From: Siphonodentalium dalli
Taxonomy: Eukaryota > Mollusca > Scaphopoda > Gadilida > Siphonodentaliidae
Reading direction: 5' to 3'
Length of the DNA: 64,000 bases
Assembly: GCA_032622095.1 (NCBI GenBank)
Contig: CP136066.1
Span: 8,395,784 to 8,459,783 of the forward strand
Positions 34,081 through 44,559 of the stretch are shown in pieces. The notes beneath the pieces are model-generated. The model saw only the letters and a list, made by a program, of their open reading frames with translations, was not told the DNA's origin and ran no database searches. Position 1 is the stretch's first letter. Each line of letters opens with the position of its first letter. The translations under genes were made by a program, and so were the position numbers.

Positions 34081-35387
34081 ATGTTGTTTCGTGAATATGC
34101 ATTCAATTTGCAACATCTGTAAAATTTCTCGAATCCGATTCCTTTCCCGTGTGGCATGTTGTAGCACCACTCACGATCAAATGTAAAATATATATAGTAA
34201 TTTACATGTAAATGTAGTCCTCCGATCTTCAGTATTACCCGCGATCTCAAACTACAAGGTCGCCAATTAAATATCCGATTTTGCACACCGCTCGCACCAG
34301 TCTGTCATTCAATGTATAATTCTCCGCAAAATCCGAAATATGCTGCATAAATAATTTAATACAAATGCCGAAATGCAAGGGCAAAACTCCCGATGATATT
34401 CGTAAATCTATCGCAGAAGGAGCTCAATGTCGATACGCCGTGTACATTTAGCGGCCAGAAACGCAATTGTGTGCTGCCTGTCCGTTAACTTGACAATGTG
34501 TTAAGATATCACGCCACCTGTGCAGCCAATAAGCGAGCTGATAGGGCCTAACACATGATACAACTCAGGTGTCTTGACCCAATTTCGGGTTAATCCATTC
34601 TGATAAGAGATGATGCATACAAAAAATTGACTCGGCCATGTTTTAAGTCAGATAATAGCTTCAAACTGTACATTATTTCAGCGAATGGAACGATCTCGAC
34701 CTACGGTCTCGATCGATCCATTTCCTGAAATAATATACAGTTTTCAGACATTATCCTATACATTAACCAAACTAAAGTTATCATCCAGAAACAGGCGTAT
34801 AAAAATTGAAGTTGAAAAAGGTGCATAACTCCGGCAACAATCATCAGGCTGCACCCAAATTCGAACCTGGCCTGTATTTTGTATGACTAAACCACATACC
34901 GAGTTTAGTTGTGATCACGTTATCGTCCGGAAACCAAAATATTGAAGAAAAAATTGAATTAATTTTCCAAGTTGAAAAAGGCGCATATCTCCGGCAAAAA
35001 TAATCGGGCCGCACCCAAATTCGAACTTGACCTGTATTTTAGTATGACTGAGGAACATACCAAGTTTAGTTGTGATCAAATAATCCAAACTCGAGTTATC
35101 GTCCGGAAACCGAAATAATGACTAATAGTTAGTTTTTTTTACCTGTAATTTTGTCTGGAAACTCACATACAAAATTTAGTTCCAGTTAAATAACCCAAAC
35201 TAAAGTTATCATCCGGAAACCAAAACTGGTAATGGACGCACAGATGGACGGACAGACCGTGTTTCAAACGGGCATACCAAAATTTCATTTGGGCTGGAAA
35301 ATAATCAAACATTGTGTGGTTTTTGGCGATAAAAGCTGCGTATCAGACATGTTAAATCCTGAATACTGATTAAATTTGGCAAATTAA
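34081..35387. repeat. Dispersed repeat with two tandem units and a hairpin
   Basis: Two units of about 180 bp (about 34805-34945 and 34970-35120) share TTGAAAAAGG, CATA-CTCCGGCAA, CACCCAAATTCGAAC and TATCGTCCGGAAACC. The block ends in GGACGCACAGATGGACGGACAG. At 34673-34730 an imperfect hairpin (ATTATTTCAG versus CTGAAATAAT, centre near 34703) opens the element. No coding sequence. Confidence 0.75.
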
Positions 35388-35695
35388 TCCCTATAGTACC
35401 AGTTAATAGGGGGTAATTAATCAGCATATTAATACCTATAGTACCAGTTAATAAGGGGTAATTAATCAGCATATTAATCCATATAGTACCAGTTAATAGG
35501 GGGTAATTAATCAGCATATTAATCCCTATAGTACCAGTTAATAGGGGTAATTAATCAGCATATTAATCCCTATAGTACCAGTTAACAGGGGGTAATTAAT
35601 TAGCATATTAATCCCTAGTACCAGTTAACAGGGGGTAATTAATTAGCATATTAATCCCTAGTACCAGTTAACAGGGGGTAATTATTCAGCGTACC
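35388..35695. repeat. 45-bp minisatellite, about 7 copies
   Basis: TAGTACCAGTTAATAGGGGG with GGTAATTAATCAGCATATTA recurs with a 45-bp step, shortening to 43 or so at the right end where CTATAGTACC becomes CTAGTACC. The minus strand gives a 15-residue peptide period, a by-product of 45 being divisible by 3. The motif CCAGTTAAT is shared in inverted sense with ATTAACTGG near 7.2 and 7.45 kb. Confidence 0.95.
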
Positions 35696-36065
35696 ACATG
35701 AATATCACATGAATCTTGCATACAAGAAAATGGGGGTGACACCCTCTAATTGGTATTACGGACTTTGCCCTAGATTGTCAAACATATAACACAAAAGGGA
35801 GTACTTCAACCCTTTCTATACTAAATACTCATTGACGAGTAGCTCCTTCAGGAAATGATGTTCATTCCATCCAGGTCATTTGTTATAATTATGAATCCTT
35901 CTGCAAGAGTGTATTATTTTCTTCTGTCTGTCATCTGCTTTTATTACACGAACACCCCTCCAAATGCATACTAGACCGTTCCAATATATACTTTTTTATA
36001 ACTGAATGAGATAATACATTCAGTATAGAAAGGGTTGATGGATGGTATAGAGTAGATATACTTAC

Positions 36066-36170
36066 CTTGGGCGCAGTTTGTTCCGCTCCACCCTGGGTTA
36101 CATCTGCATACCCCAGCAACACAATAACCATTGGAACCACAGTCAACTCCAGAACATGCGTTGCTTTGTG
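36066..36170 (-). CDS. EGF-like exon, type C, compact cassette
   Basis: 105 bp, 35 codons, phase 1-1; acceptor TATATTGCAG ending at 36171, donor GTAAG at 36065-36061. The peptide reads QSNACSGVDCGSNGYCVAGV, then CRCNPGWSGTNCAQ, with six cysteines spaced x4, x5, x4, x1, x8. The partner exon 25 kb upstream (61899-62003) has the same length and nearly the same peptide. It heads the compact C-A-B cassette. Confidence 0.86.
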
Positions 36171-36224
36171 CTGCAATATATGAACAGATTCACGTAACGC
36201 TTCCATGACTGGATCTTCCAGAAA

Positions 36225-36260
36225 ACCCTGTGCCAATGCCTTATCTTATGTATGCGAGTC
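36225..36260. repeat. Half-hairpin relative of the CCAATGCATT element
   Basis: CCCTGTGCCAATGCCTTATC plus TATGCGAGTC matches one arm of the palindromic ends at 57.3 kb. Copies also occur at about 36705, 37470 and 62062. These look like solo or partial insertions of one small palindromic family. Confidence 0.65.
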
Positions 36261-36969
36261 TCTCATAAAAAATTTCAGCAATTATAATATAAGTGTTTAA
36301 TTACACTGGGCCAAGTCACAAACACTATTATATAAGTATGTAATTTCACTGGACCAAATCACAGACAATATTATATAAGTTTATATAATTATTAAATAAT
36401 TATGTAATGTCACTGGGCGAAGTCACCAAGTCACAAAACTGTGTTTATATTGTGTGAGTATTCCTTATAATTACATCTCAGTATAATTTGTTTTATCTAC
36501 CATTTCCTACGAAATTCCCTGATACAATTGGCGATAACGAATGGGCGATAAAAGCATCCGTATCGTTACTGCAGTTGCGATACAAGGCGCTCGTGACGTC
36601 GTTGACAGCCAACTCCGTAACATGCGTTGTCTTGTACTGCATAAGATTAACAGATTCATTTAACACTTCCATGACTGGAGTTTCCTAAAAGTTTGCGAAA
36701 TCCCTGTGCCAATGCATTATCTTATAGTATCACTTTAGATGTCTCTGCCAATGTGCACTGTGGTCACTTCCATGTTGTTTAAGAACCAAACTTAAAATCG
36801 GCTGCCGACTTGGATTTACCTTGGATTTACCTTGAATCTTGTCGAAGAAAGCGGTATGCTTGTCTGGCCCCTTCGTTAACTTCCACATACGTTTCGTAAA
36901 CTATCATTGTTGTTAAACTTGAATAAGGAAATTGGTGCGAAAGCAAGCCTGAAATAATGTGTCTATCAT

Positions 36970-37268
36970 TTGCAGAATGAGGTCCCAGTATCTAGTGGCA
37001 AACTGACATTGATTTAGTTACTCCCCCTCTCTGTTCAGTTTATGTCTCCCTTACTCTGCGGAAGATACGTGTAACATGCATACTCGATGTGACTAATGTG
37101 TGAACATCGGCAACTTCAACTGGGTTGTTCAATCTGATCCTAGGTTTCACATAGCGGTTGAAGCCTCGACAGAGTGAAGTTCCCAGGGGGTGGATTTGGT
37201 GACGCTAGCCGCCGTGTGGGACAGCATTACTAAATTCACCCTCTGTGAACCTCAGTCTGCAAATGACA
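36970..37268. mobile_element. Small MITE-like element, TIR ATTTGCAGAxTGAGGT
   Basis: The left end CATTTGCAGAATGAGGTCCC faces the right end ...AACCTCAGTCTGCAAATGAC, an imperfect terminal inverted repeat of about 20 bp around 300 bp. A related right-hand half (CACTAAATTCACCCTATGGGGACCTCATTCTGCAAA) lies at 40743-40780. Superfamily unknown. Confidence 0.65.
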
Positions 37269-37464
37269 TGCCGACAAATTATTTCAAGGCCTGTGCAACA
37301 GTTCAAGTTTCCATGTTATTGCATTGTGGGAAATACAAATGTGTAATATAATAAATGTGATTACCACCGGACGTTGGTCTAATGGATGTATTGGTTTACC
37401 CTTCCATGCATGACTATATAGCTTCCTGAAATTTCGCAAAAACCTTTTGCCAATGCATTATCGT

Positions 37465-37520
37465 ATATTACTATACGAGTATCCCATAGGAAACCTCGCA
37501 TATTTAAGAGAATGCACTGG
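37465..37520. repeat. Degraded palindrome of the CCAATGCATT family
   Basis: GCCAATGCATTATCGTATA... and ...TATTTAAGAGAATGCACTGGC form an imperfect hairpin, like the perfect ones at 57335-57395 and 57623-57690. Confidence 0.65.
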
Positions 37521-38137
37521 CAGATGATCCTTAATGCTGCACCAACGCAGCTCTCGTCGTGAAAGGGTTAAACTGCTTTAAAGCAAGGAATGCCATTATC
37601 ACGGGCATGTAAACATACATGTATTTGGCCAGTTTGTGGTACGGTTTAAAATAACCCGTTGAATAACAGTGAGTCTCATTGCATCTCTGGCGGGTTACAA
37701 TTACAACAACAACATAATATTTATACAACCCGAGTTAAAGACTAGCGCAAACTTTTTCTGTGAATAAAATACTGAAAATCTGAAGATTGTGTATATTATT
37801 TGTCTATAATTGCACAGTGGTTTATTCATGATGTTGCAGAGCAAAATATCTTAAATTTCATCATGGTGGATTGTAATATCAAGCAGAGTTCTCCCGCATG
37901 CTGCTCTCTGAACGTTTCGCGAGATCGCCCGAAATGTCATTGCTCATCTGATCTAATACGGCCACAAAAGGTTGTATGTATTATACCATAAACATCGAAA
38001 TAAAATCAATGTGAATTGATAGAAGCGTTTCCAGACAGGGGTCTTCGATTAATATTTATTATGCTACACGCATGCTGGAAACTAAATACAAATAGTTATG
38101 AATATATACACTAATTGTAAGAGGTGGCAGCACTTAC

Positions 38138-38257
38138 ATGTGTGAATGAGGGGCTGATTGCAATCTGCTCCAGTCCAGTCTGGTCCACATACACAGTTGC
38201 CTGTCGATTGATCACAGACATGGTTCCAGTTACGAGTCAATCCGGCACACAACCCGC
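38138..38257 (-). CDS. EGF-like exon, type B, expanded cassette; one cysteine lost
   Basis: 120 bp, phase 1-1; acceptor TTTTCTAG ending at 38258, donor GTAAGT at 38137-38132. The frame is open and splice sites are intact. The peptide starts GLCAGLTRNWNHVCD: the second EGF cysteine is Arg here (CGT for TGT), while the partner exon at 31328-31447 keeps TC. Loss of C2 would unpair C4 and weaken the EGF fold. Either the module tolerates this, or the exon is drifting toward a pseudo-exon. Confidence 0.78.
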
Positions 38258-39281
38258 CTAGAAAATATTGTTTCAAAATTTGAAATGCTATTCTTAAAGG
38301 GGTACCTTACACTAAATCCTGTCATTTATAGGACAATCTCCTGTTATAGTAAACAGAATATATGCAACAAATGAATGAATTTGAATCATGGGTTAGTGCA
38401 AAATGCAATATTGTGATCTACGAACGATGCAAACAGCATGGTATTTATAATGAAAATGAATTTATGACCACAGTCGAGTCGTTAACTAATTTGCATTATA
38501 AATGTCATGTTGTTGGCATTGTTCAAACGATAAATGAATGTATTTTGCACTCATTCATCGCTAAAATTCATTCATTTGTATCATAATTATATTCTGTTGA
38601 GTATAAAAGGAGATATCCCAAAAATGTCCGGATTTAGTATACAGTGCCCCTTTAATACACTGACACAAGCATGTGTGGGTATTGTAATATTAATCATTTC
38701 TTAGTGGATCCTCCAATTCAGTTATAAAAGTCTACATTTGGAATGTATATTATTAATTTGGTGGATGTTCAACAACAGCTAAGAAACTCAACACAACACT
38801 GATTGCATATTACAAAATTTAAAGGTACTCAATCCGATTAGACGGTCCCCATATCATCAGATTCCAACAACAACAACATTTTTTGAAATGCCGATTCAGT
38901 TATCAGAGTCGATTAATTGCCCAAAAATAATGCTAACCACAGTCAACTATAGTAGAAAATTGCCCAAAACCTGTTATTTATCAACGTTTAGTTCAACGAA
39001 ATTTTGCCGGTTGTCAAATTATCTGACACCAGAAGCCACTTGATTTAGAGTTATCGATCTCCATCTGCTATCTTGTCAGATAATTTCTTCTCGTCGAAAA
39101 GCCTACTGGTCCATTTAATATTAATATAACATATTTCAAACATCGATATCTGATCACTCCTAGCTTGGATGGGTGGGTTCCTCGACTCGAATCAAATATG
39201 TTTTACCCCCGAAGCCAAGGAAATAGTAATTTGAAGCGTTAATTCGGATTGAGTACCTTTAATACATGTGTCTAAATTCTA

Positions 39282-39865
39282 TTGCATGTTCATGAACCAT
39301 ATATGCATATATGCAACTGTATACACTTAGTCGATTATTACAATAACTGTGTACCTGTCTGTGTGTCAGTAGACTCCAGTATTCAAGCTGTGTATATACG
39401 TGCTTTTGTTTACGCTTGGCCTGCGGGTGATCTGCGATGCGTGGTGTGTGTCATCAATGGCAATGTGCCATGTGTATGTGCGCTGTATGTATATTTGCGT
39501 GCTGTATACATAGCAGCGCGGCGTGTGAGTACATGTATATGTATTACATGTATGTTTTATGCGTGTATGAATATATGTCGGTGTGAGTATGGGTATGTAT
39601 GCGTTCATGCGTTTGCACATTGTACGTATTAGTGTGGGAGTTGCATGTATGATGGCTACGAGCATGTACGATGTGTGTCTGTACGTATCAATATATGCAT
39701 GGGCGTATGCGTGTGTGCGTATGCTTGCTGAGCTCTTGGCGACTATTCTTTGTTGTTATGTCCACTGTATGTATGTTTACTGTTCTTTTATATGAGCTCA
39801 TTTTGTCCATTTATATTATTCATCACTCTCCGTGCATGGAGGAAATAAAAATATATTAATAGGAT
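39282..39865 (+). repeat. TG-rich low-complexity segment, second copy
   Basis: Duplicate of 32439-33030, ending GGAGGAAATAAAAATATATT. Small insertions and deletions break the long frame of the first copy, which supports a non-coding status for both. Confidence 0.7.
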
Positions 39866-39966
39866 AGGATATTTTATTTGCAATACACATATCTATTTCA
39901 TAATAATGGTGAAAATTATGAATAATTATGTTGTATACTGTGGGGGATAGCATAGTCTGGCAAGAC

Positions 39967-42343
39967 TGTCTTCCTGCCATCCATAAATATATACTCTGCA
40001 TGGCGAAAAATAGGCCACGTATCGGGGTGCTATATTCGCCCCTGCATGGGTTATACATATTACATGTACATGGAATACCAAATTGAAGTAATCTCAAACA
40101 ACAGTTAAAATAATTGTATACGTTTGAGTGATGTAAAACGTATAAACTGCTGTATTTACATACATGTTAGCAATATTCAGTGGGGACTCTTCGGGCGCCC
40201 TCAGACAAATGGCGCCAGGACATCTCCCAAAAATCCCTTGCTCTGACAAAAATAGGGGGCGCCGGGTGAGCCCCCATTGGATCCGCCCTTGTATATAAAG
40301 ACACTTCCCAGAAGTTAATAAACTATGTTAATTTGAGACTATATAGCTACTTAACAGAAGTGGCCTAATCAGAATGGGTTACAGCAAAGTGTTCATTGAC
40401 ATAGTCAACTCGTGGAGTGATGTGACTAGAGTTTACCAAGACTAAGTCAACTCGCACCCTGATTTTATAATGTCATACACAGTCATTTCACTGACTTTGA
40501 TATACTGAGTCATCTCGTACCCTCCACTCTTGATGTGCTTGGAATGTATCATGCCAATCTGAGGTGGAAATATGGGTCTGTATCATACATAATATAAGAG
40601 GGTACGAGATGACTCAGCTGGAGGATACGAGTTGACTCAGACTTCTTTCGGAGGGTACGAGTTGGTCAGGGTACGAAATGACTTCCCAATGAGGTCCACG
40701 GACAGATTGGCGTAATGCTAGTCCGTTGTGCGGGATATCATCACTAAATTCACCCTATGGGGACCTCATTCTGCAAAGGCCAGATAAACTATTTGCAGAC
40801 TTTTTTCTTCTTTTTAAAAAAATTGTTTTATTGGAATAAACATACATCAATGAAGGAATGTAAACATAAACATAGGTACATATTATTATATATCAAGTGA
40901 CATTCTTCCAATTCGCTCACATCTCGCTCGCTTCATTTACACGTCTTTCGTACACCACATGCACTCCAAGTGACTGACATGTAAATTGGGATTAATGGAA
41001 TATATGTTCAAATTAATATATTAATTCAGATTTTAAATATTTGAACTTTCTTCCTGTGTACGGCGTATCGGTACGACATCTAACTATATACGGCATTGTG
41101 ATATTGGCGGGGATATCGTATTTCCGGTTAGAATAACTAAGTGAGTTTTCGAGTTGGCGAAGAGATCATTTCCAGGACACTCAAGTTGATTATTTGCAGA
41201 CTTGGTCCATATGCGTTTCAGATACATGTACAGTTATATGTTTCGGAGTTCATTACACAGGTATCTCATCTTGCAATGTTTAATATTAATTGTACTTTTC
41301 CCAGTGTGGAAGGGTGTGGGCTTTACTTTGGGTCTATCGTCTAGCTGGTTTTGAAGTCGGAATTATTTGTTTCATTTAGTATTTATTATGGACATGTATT
41401 CCATTCTGAGTGAGCGTTCAGACGAGCACGACTCAATCGTATGTGAAACAATCGGGCCCGACAACATCGTGGATAGTTTGTTCACACGATTGCATGCGAT
41501 GTTGTCACATATGAATATATCGCCAAGTTGTTCGTCAGCCATGCATGGTTATCCACGTGATTGTCCACCCAACGATCATTCCATCTACGATATGTACGTA
41601 CACACGACTGTGCGTCCGTGGCAAATGGAGGATTATACGCCACGATTTCGCATCTAAAATCAATAGTGCTTGATTTTGTCGTGAGATGAGCAACTACCGG
41701 TTACTATCGGTACCTATATAGGACGGAAATCTTCAAACTGACGATTGAATCGTGGTCTTCTGAGCTTTCACTATAAGACGATTGTGCATGCATGGGCAGA
41801 AAGAAATGTCTAAAGTGTTCATGCTTGCAAAGTAAGGATGTAATTTGTCAGGGAATCATAAATTATATCCAGAATGTGCGATCTCCAGATTTAATATATA
41901 TAAAGGACAATCCTCGTAGATAATTCGATGAATTGCTTGGAGGTGACGATGTTGTCTGTGGCTCTCTAGCGTACTTCACCAACCTCTTGCCATATACATG
42001 TATATTCTATTTATTAATACCGAACGGTTTAAACCAGTGATTATTCATGCGGAATATTTGTGTCATCGATTGAGTTTATCTAATTAGTAGCCTGGAACAG
42101 AGACACCAAGTAACATCAGCATACTAAGTCTAAATTAGATGCTGTATTATACATGTTATATAGTGTTTCTATCGAAATTGTTTTTTAAATTCCTCAACTG
42201 CGATATATTTGATGCAGTTTTGTTTGTTGTATACTCAATGTGATTGTTCCACTTCACATTAGATTGAAGCCGAAAGCTGAAGTGTGTATGCGGTCCCCTT
42301 TTATTAATATTTCTGGCTGGAATATCAAATTTAAAGTGTCGTC
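39967..42343. mobile_element. 2.4-kb extra segment in the expanded cassette
   Basis: Left flank ...GCAAGAC and right flank GCTAGAA...CATAATATAACG are adjacent in the compact copy (33139-33150), so about 2.4 kb were inserted here or lost there. Inside are a GGGGGCGCCGGGTGAGCCCC block (40255-40275), a foldback at 40400-40690 and half of the TGAGGTCC element (40690-40785). There is also an open frame of about 90 codons with no recognised domain (ATG 41388 to 41657, plus strand). No transposase is seen, so it is best read as a nest of small elements. Confidence 0.7.
40400..40690. mobile_element. Foldback element with GGTACGAG/CTCGTACC words
   Basis: GAGTCATCTCGTACCCTCC at about 40510 is the reverse complement of GAGGGTACGAGATGACTC at about 40598. 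Additional AGTCAACTCG and CGAGTTGACT words flank it on both sides, giving nested inverted repeats around a centre near 40555. Typical of a small non-autonomous foldback element. Confidence 0.75.
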
Positions 42344-43073
42344 GCTAGAAACATAATATAACGACATTGCTTTTGTTTTTCTGTGGATTAAATGTGACCA
42401 GCCCAAGAAATTTTCTCAGCATATTTTGCCCATCGATTTTCCAGTCCAATGCGAACAATGGATGACAGGGTAGTCAGCAAGTGTCCCACCCCATGTTTTG
42501 ATAAAACAAATTCAACAGTTGGATATGTCATTCCTGAGTGAATGGCAGTCAGAATTTTCAGACCGACAATAGGTCACTTTAAATCAAGAAATAGATATAA
42601 TTATTTTTCAGTCCTCATCAGGGAGTCGTGTGACCGTCAAATGGAAATGCTCCAACCTTAGTGGGTGTGTAGGATTTAAAAAAAAATAGTTTAAAACTAG
42701 TTGAAAAGTTCGGGCATCAGTCGAAATATTCCGACTAAATGATTGTATAATGAAGTTCACAGAGTCCTCTGTGTGGTTCCAGCTGTAAATTGTAAGTTGG
42801 CACCCCAATAATGACCCTATATTCATGACATGTCCCTATTGAACCTTTTCTTTGACGAAGCAAATTGATGAGCAGTTAACCAAATAGAAATGTTCAAATA
42901 ATAAGCTCAACAAGTTTGCTGAACTTATTATCCAAACATTTCTCTTCTGCACTTTTATTTATCTATTGTCTTCTGTTATCACCTTAACATCCCTCTAACT
43001 AAATAATATATATATCAATTTTTAACTGGCCGGTAGAACCATTTAGTATTGAAGGGTTACACTAAAAACTCAC

Positions 43074-43181
43074 GGATTTGACACTGGGTTCCACTCCATC
43101 CGGTATTACACGAACACACTGCCGATCCGCTGCCCCGATCACACAAACCATGAGAACCACATGTAACACCACTACAAGCAT
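43074..43181 (-). CDS. EGF-like exon, type A, expanded cassette
   Basis: 108 bp, 36 codons, phase 1-1; acceptor TTATTTTACAG ending at 43182, donor GTGAGT at 43073-43068. Same peptide as 33869-33976 (six cysteines, CGSHGLCDRGSGSAV core); the only exon difference I noticed is silent (GGT for GGG). It is preceded by about six 52-bp units that copy its own acceptor. Confidence 0.86.
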
Positions 43182-43460
43182 CTGTAAAATAAAATAAAAC
43201 TTTGCAATCCACAGTTAATACCAGAGCAAACATCAGTAAAACGAAATAAACCTGGCAATCCACAGTTAATACCAAAACAAACAGCCGTAAAACGAAATAA
43301 ATAGTTGCAATCCACAGCTAACACCAAACAAAAATATCCATAAATTGAAATGAAAGCTTCAATTAACAGTTAATACCAAAAACAAACATCCGTAAGACGA
43401 AATAAAACTTCGCAATCCACAGTTAATACCTGAACAAGCATCTGTAAAACAAAAGAATTT
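43179..43460. repeat. 52-bp repeat of the exon A splice acceptor, about 6 copies
   Basis: Acceptor-like CATCTG or CATCCG/CATCAG words (minus strand CAG or CGG with a T-rich tract) fall at 43179, 43231, 43282, 43335, 43387 and 43439, in 51-53-bp steps. The outermost unit again has ACAAGCATCTGTAAAAC, identical to the true exon edge. Several units keep a usable AG and could act as alternative acceptors. Confidence 0.85.
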
Positions 43461-44559
43461 AACAATAAACTTAGAACTCATAGAATACTGTAAACAATCA
43501 TTGGTTGTGACTTAATTAACCTTAACCGTCATTCTTCCAGAAAGTAAAGGTGTCCCGAACAGCAACTGGAAGCGTGTTTGGCACGATACCAGAATTGTTG
43601 GTTTCAAATTGCATGACCAAGTTTTTTTTAACTGAATGCAGCGATTGAGGATGTAGTATTTATCAGTTTTATATAGATATATTGGTGAAAACTAGCGGCG
43701 AGATGTACGAGGTTATGTGTATTATTACAGGGGATATACACAAGTGTATTCCATGAGGGGGGTATTATACACATGCAAAACTAAAAACAATGCATAATAT
43801 ATATTTCACTTTTTAAAAAAGTTCCTGTAATATGAAAATAGTGAATTTGTAAGGATTGGTGATTTAAAAAAAAACATCAAAACCCATTTGAAGAACTAAA
43901 GCGTATTTTGAAGAAATGTTGTTGCTGTTGTATCGTGATGATATGGGGAGCCTCTTATCGGATTGCGTACCTTTAAAAACTCTAAGACAACATAATATTT
44001 ATCATTTTGTGTGCCACTTTTGACATATTTAAACCACACCATTAGATTCATCATATCATGGGGATGATTATATACATGTATCAGTTTCGTGGCAATCGGC
44101 GATAAAATTGTTTTTTTCTGTCCCTCCCCTTTTCTACTCATGACAACAACAGCGTCACTTTAAAAAATTCTAACCCGCGCCGTTATCTTTCTCGTAAACA
44201 GTTACCCCTAGTAGACCCCTTTGTGTCATCTGGTTGGTCCACTGTGAATTTATATAGAACACATAATGACATTCGCATATATAGATATAGATTTCGGCCA
44301 GAACAAACAGAAAAAACAGTGTTTTAAAGGTGAATATGCCTAGCCTCGTATCTTAGCTCCATAAATATGTTGTGAAAACACAAATTGATATTTGAAACGT
44401 GATCAAAATAATAGCAATTTGAGCACTTGGTGATGCGCTTATTCTTTGTTTCTGGGTGCGCCGGTGTTTTGGTGGAGAAAATGATGCGCCGGTACGCTGA
44501 TGATTAATCGTTAAAATATATGGCAAGATTTATATAGCGTCTCAGCAAAATAAGTGACA
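43461..44559. other. Intronic sequence, nothing recognised
   Basis: AT-rich, with the phrase GTTTCGTGGCAATCGGCGATAAAATTG near 44085 of the kind seen in interspersed repeats. No exon found on the minus strand. Confidence 0.5.

Larger units (their letters stand above)
30925..36610. repeat. C-A-B exon cassette, compact copy
   Basis: Carries exons C (36066), A (33869) and B (31328). Long stretches match 37735-43260 and 61842-62400 in the same order and orientation, including intron text such as GTGAATAAAATACTGAAAAT (30943 and 37758) and GACGTCGTTGAC (36595 and 62395). It contains a TG/TA-rich low-complexity stretch at 32439-33030. A LINE-like tail in reverse orientation (AGGATAGGATATTTTATTTG, about 33036) abuts it. 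Confidence 0.88.
36611..37734. other. Between the two cassettes; two small inverted-repeat elements, no gene
   Basis: Contains an inverted-repeat element at 36970-37268 and a degraded hairpin at 37465-37520, described separately. No coding frame is recognised elsewhere in this stretch. Confidence 0.5.
37735..43260. repeat. C-A-B exon cassette, expanded copy (B and A part)
   Basis: Matches 30925-34080 base for base over long stretches, interrupted by an extra 2.4 kb at about 39967-42343. It carries exon B (38138-38257) and exon A (43074-43181). The C exon of this copy lies 18.7 kb further on, at 61899, separated by foldback, Helitron and LINE insertions. Confidence 0.88.

Noticed and set aside
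41367-41657. About 90-codon frame as a host gene
   Set aside because: No domain, no splice context, and it lies inside a cassette-specific insertion; kept only as an observation.
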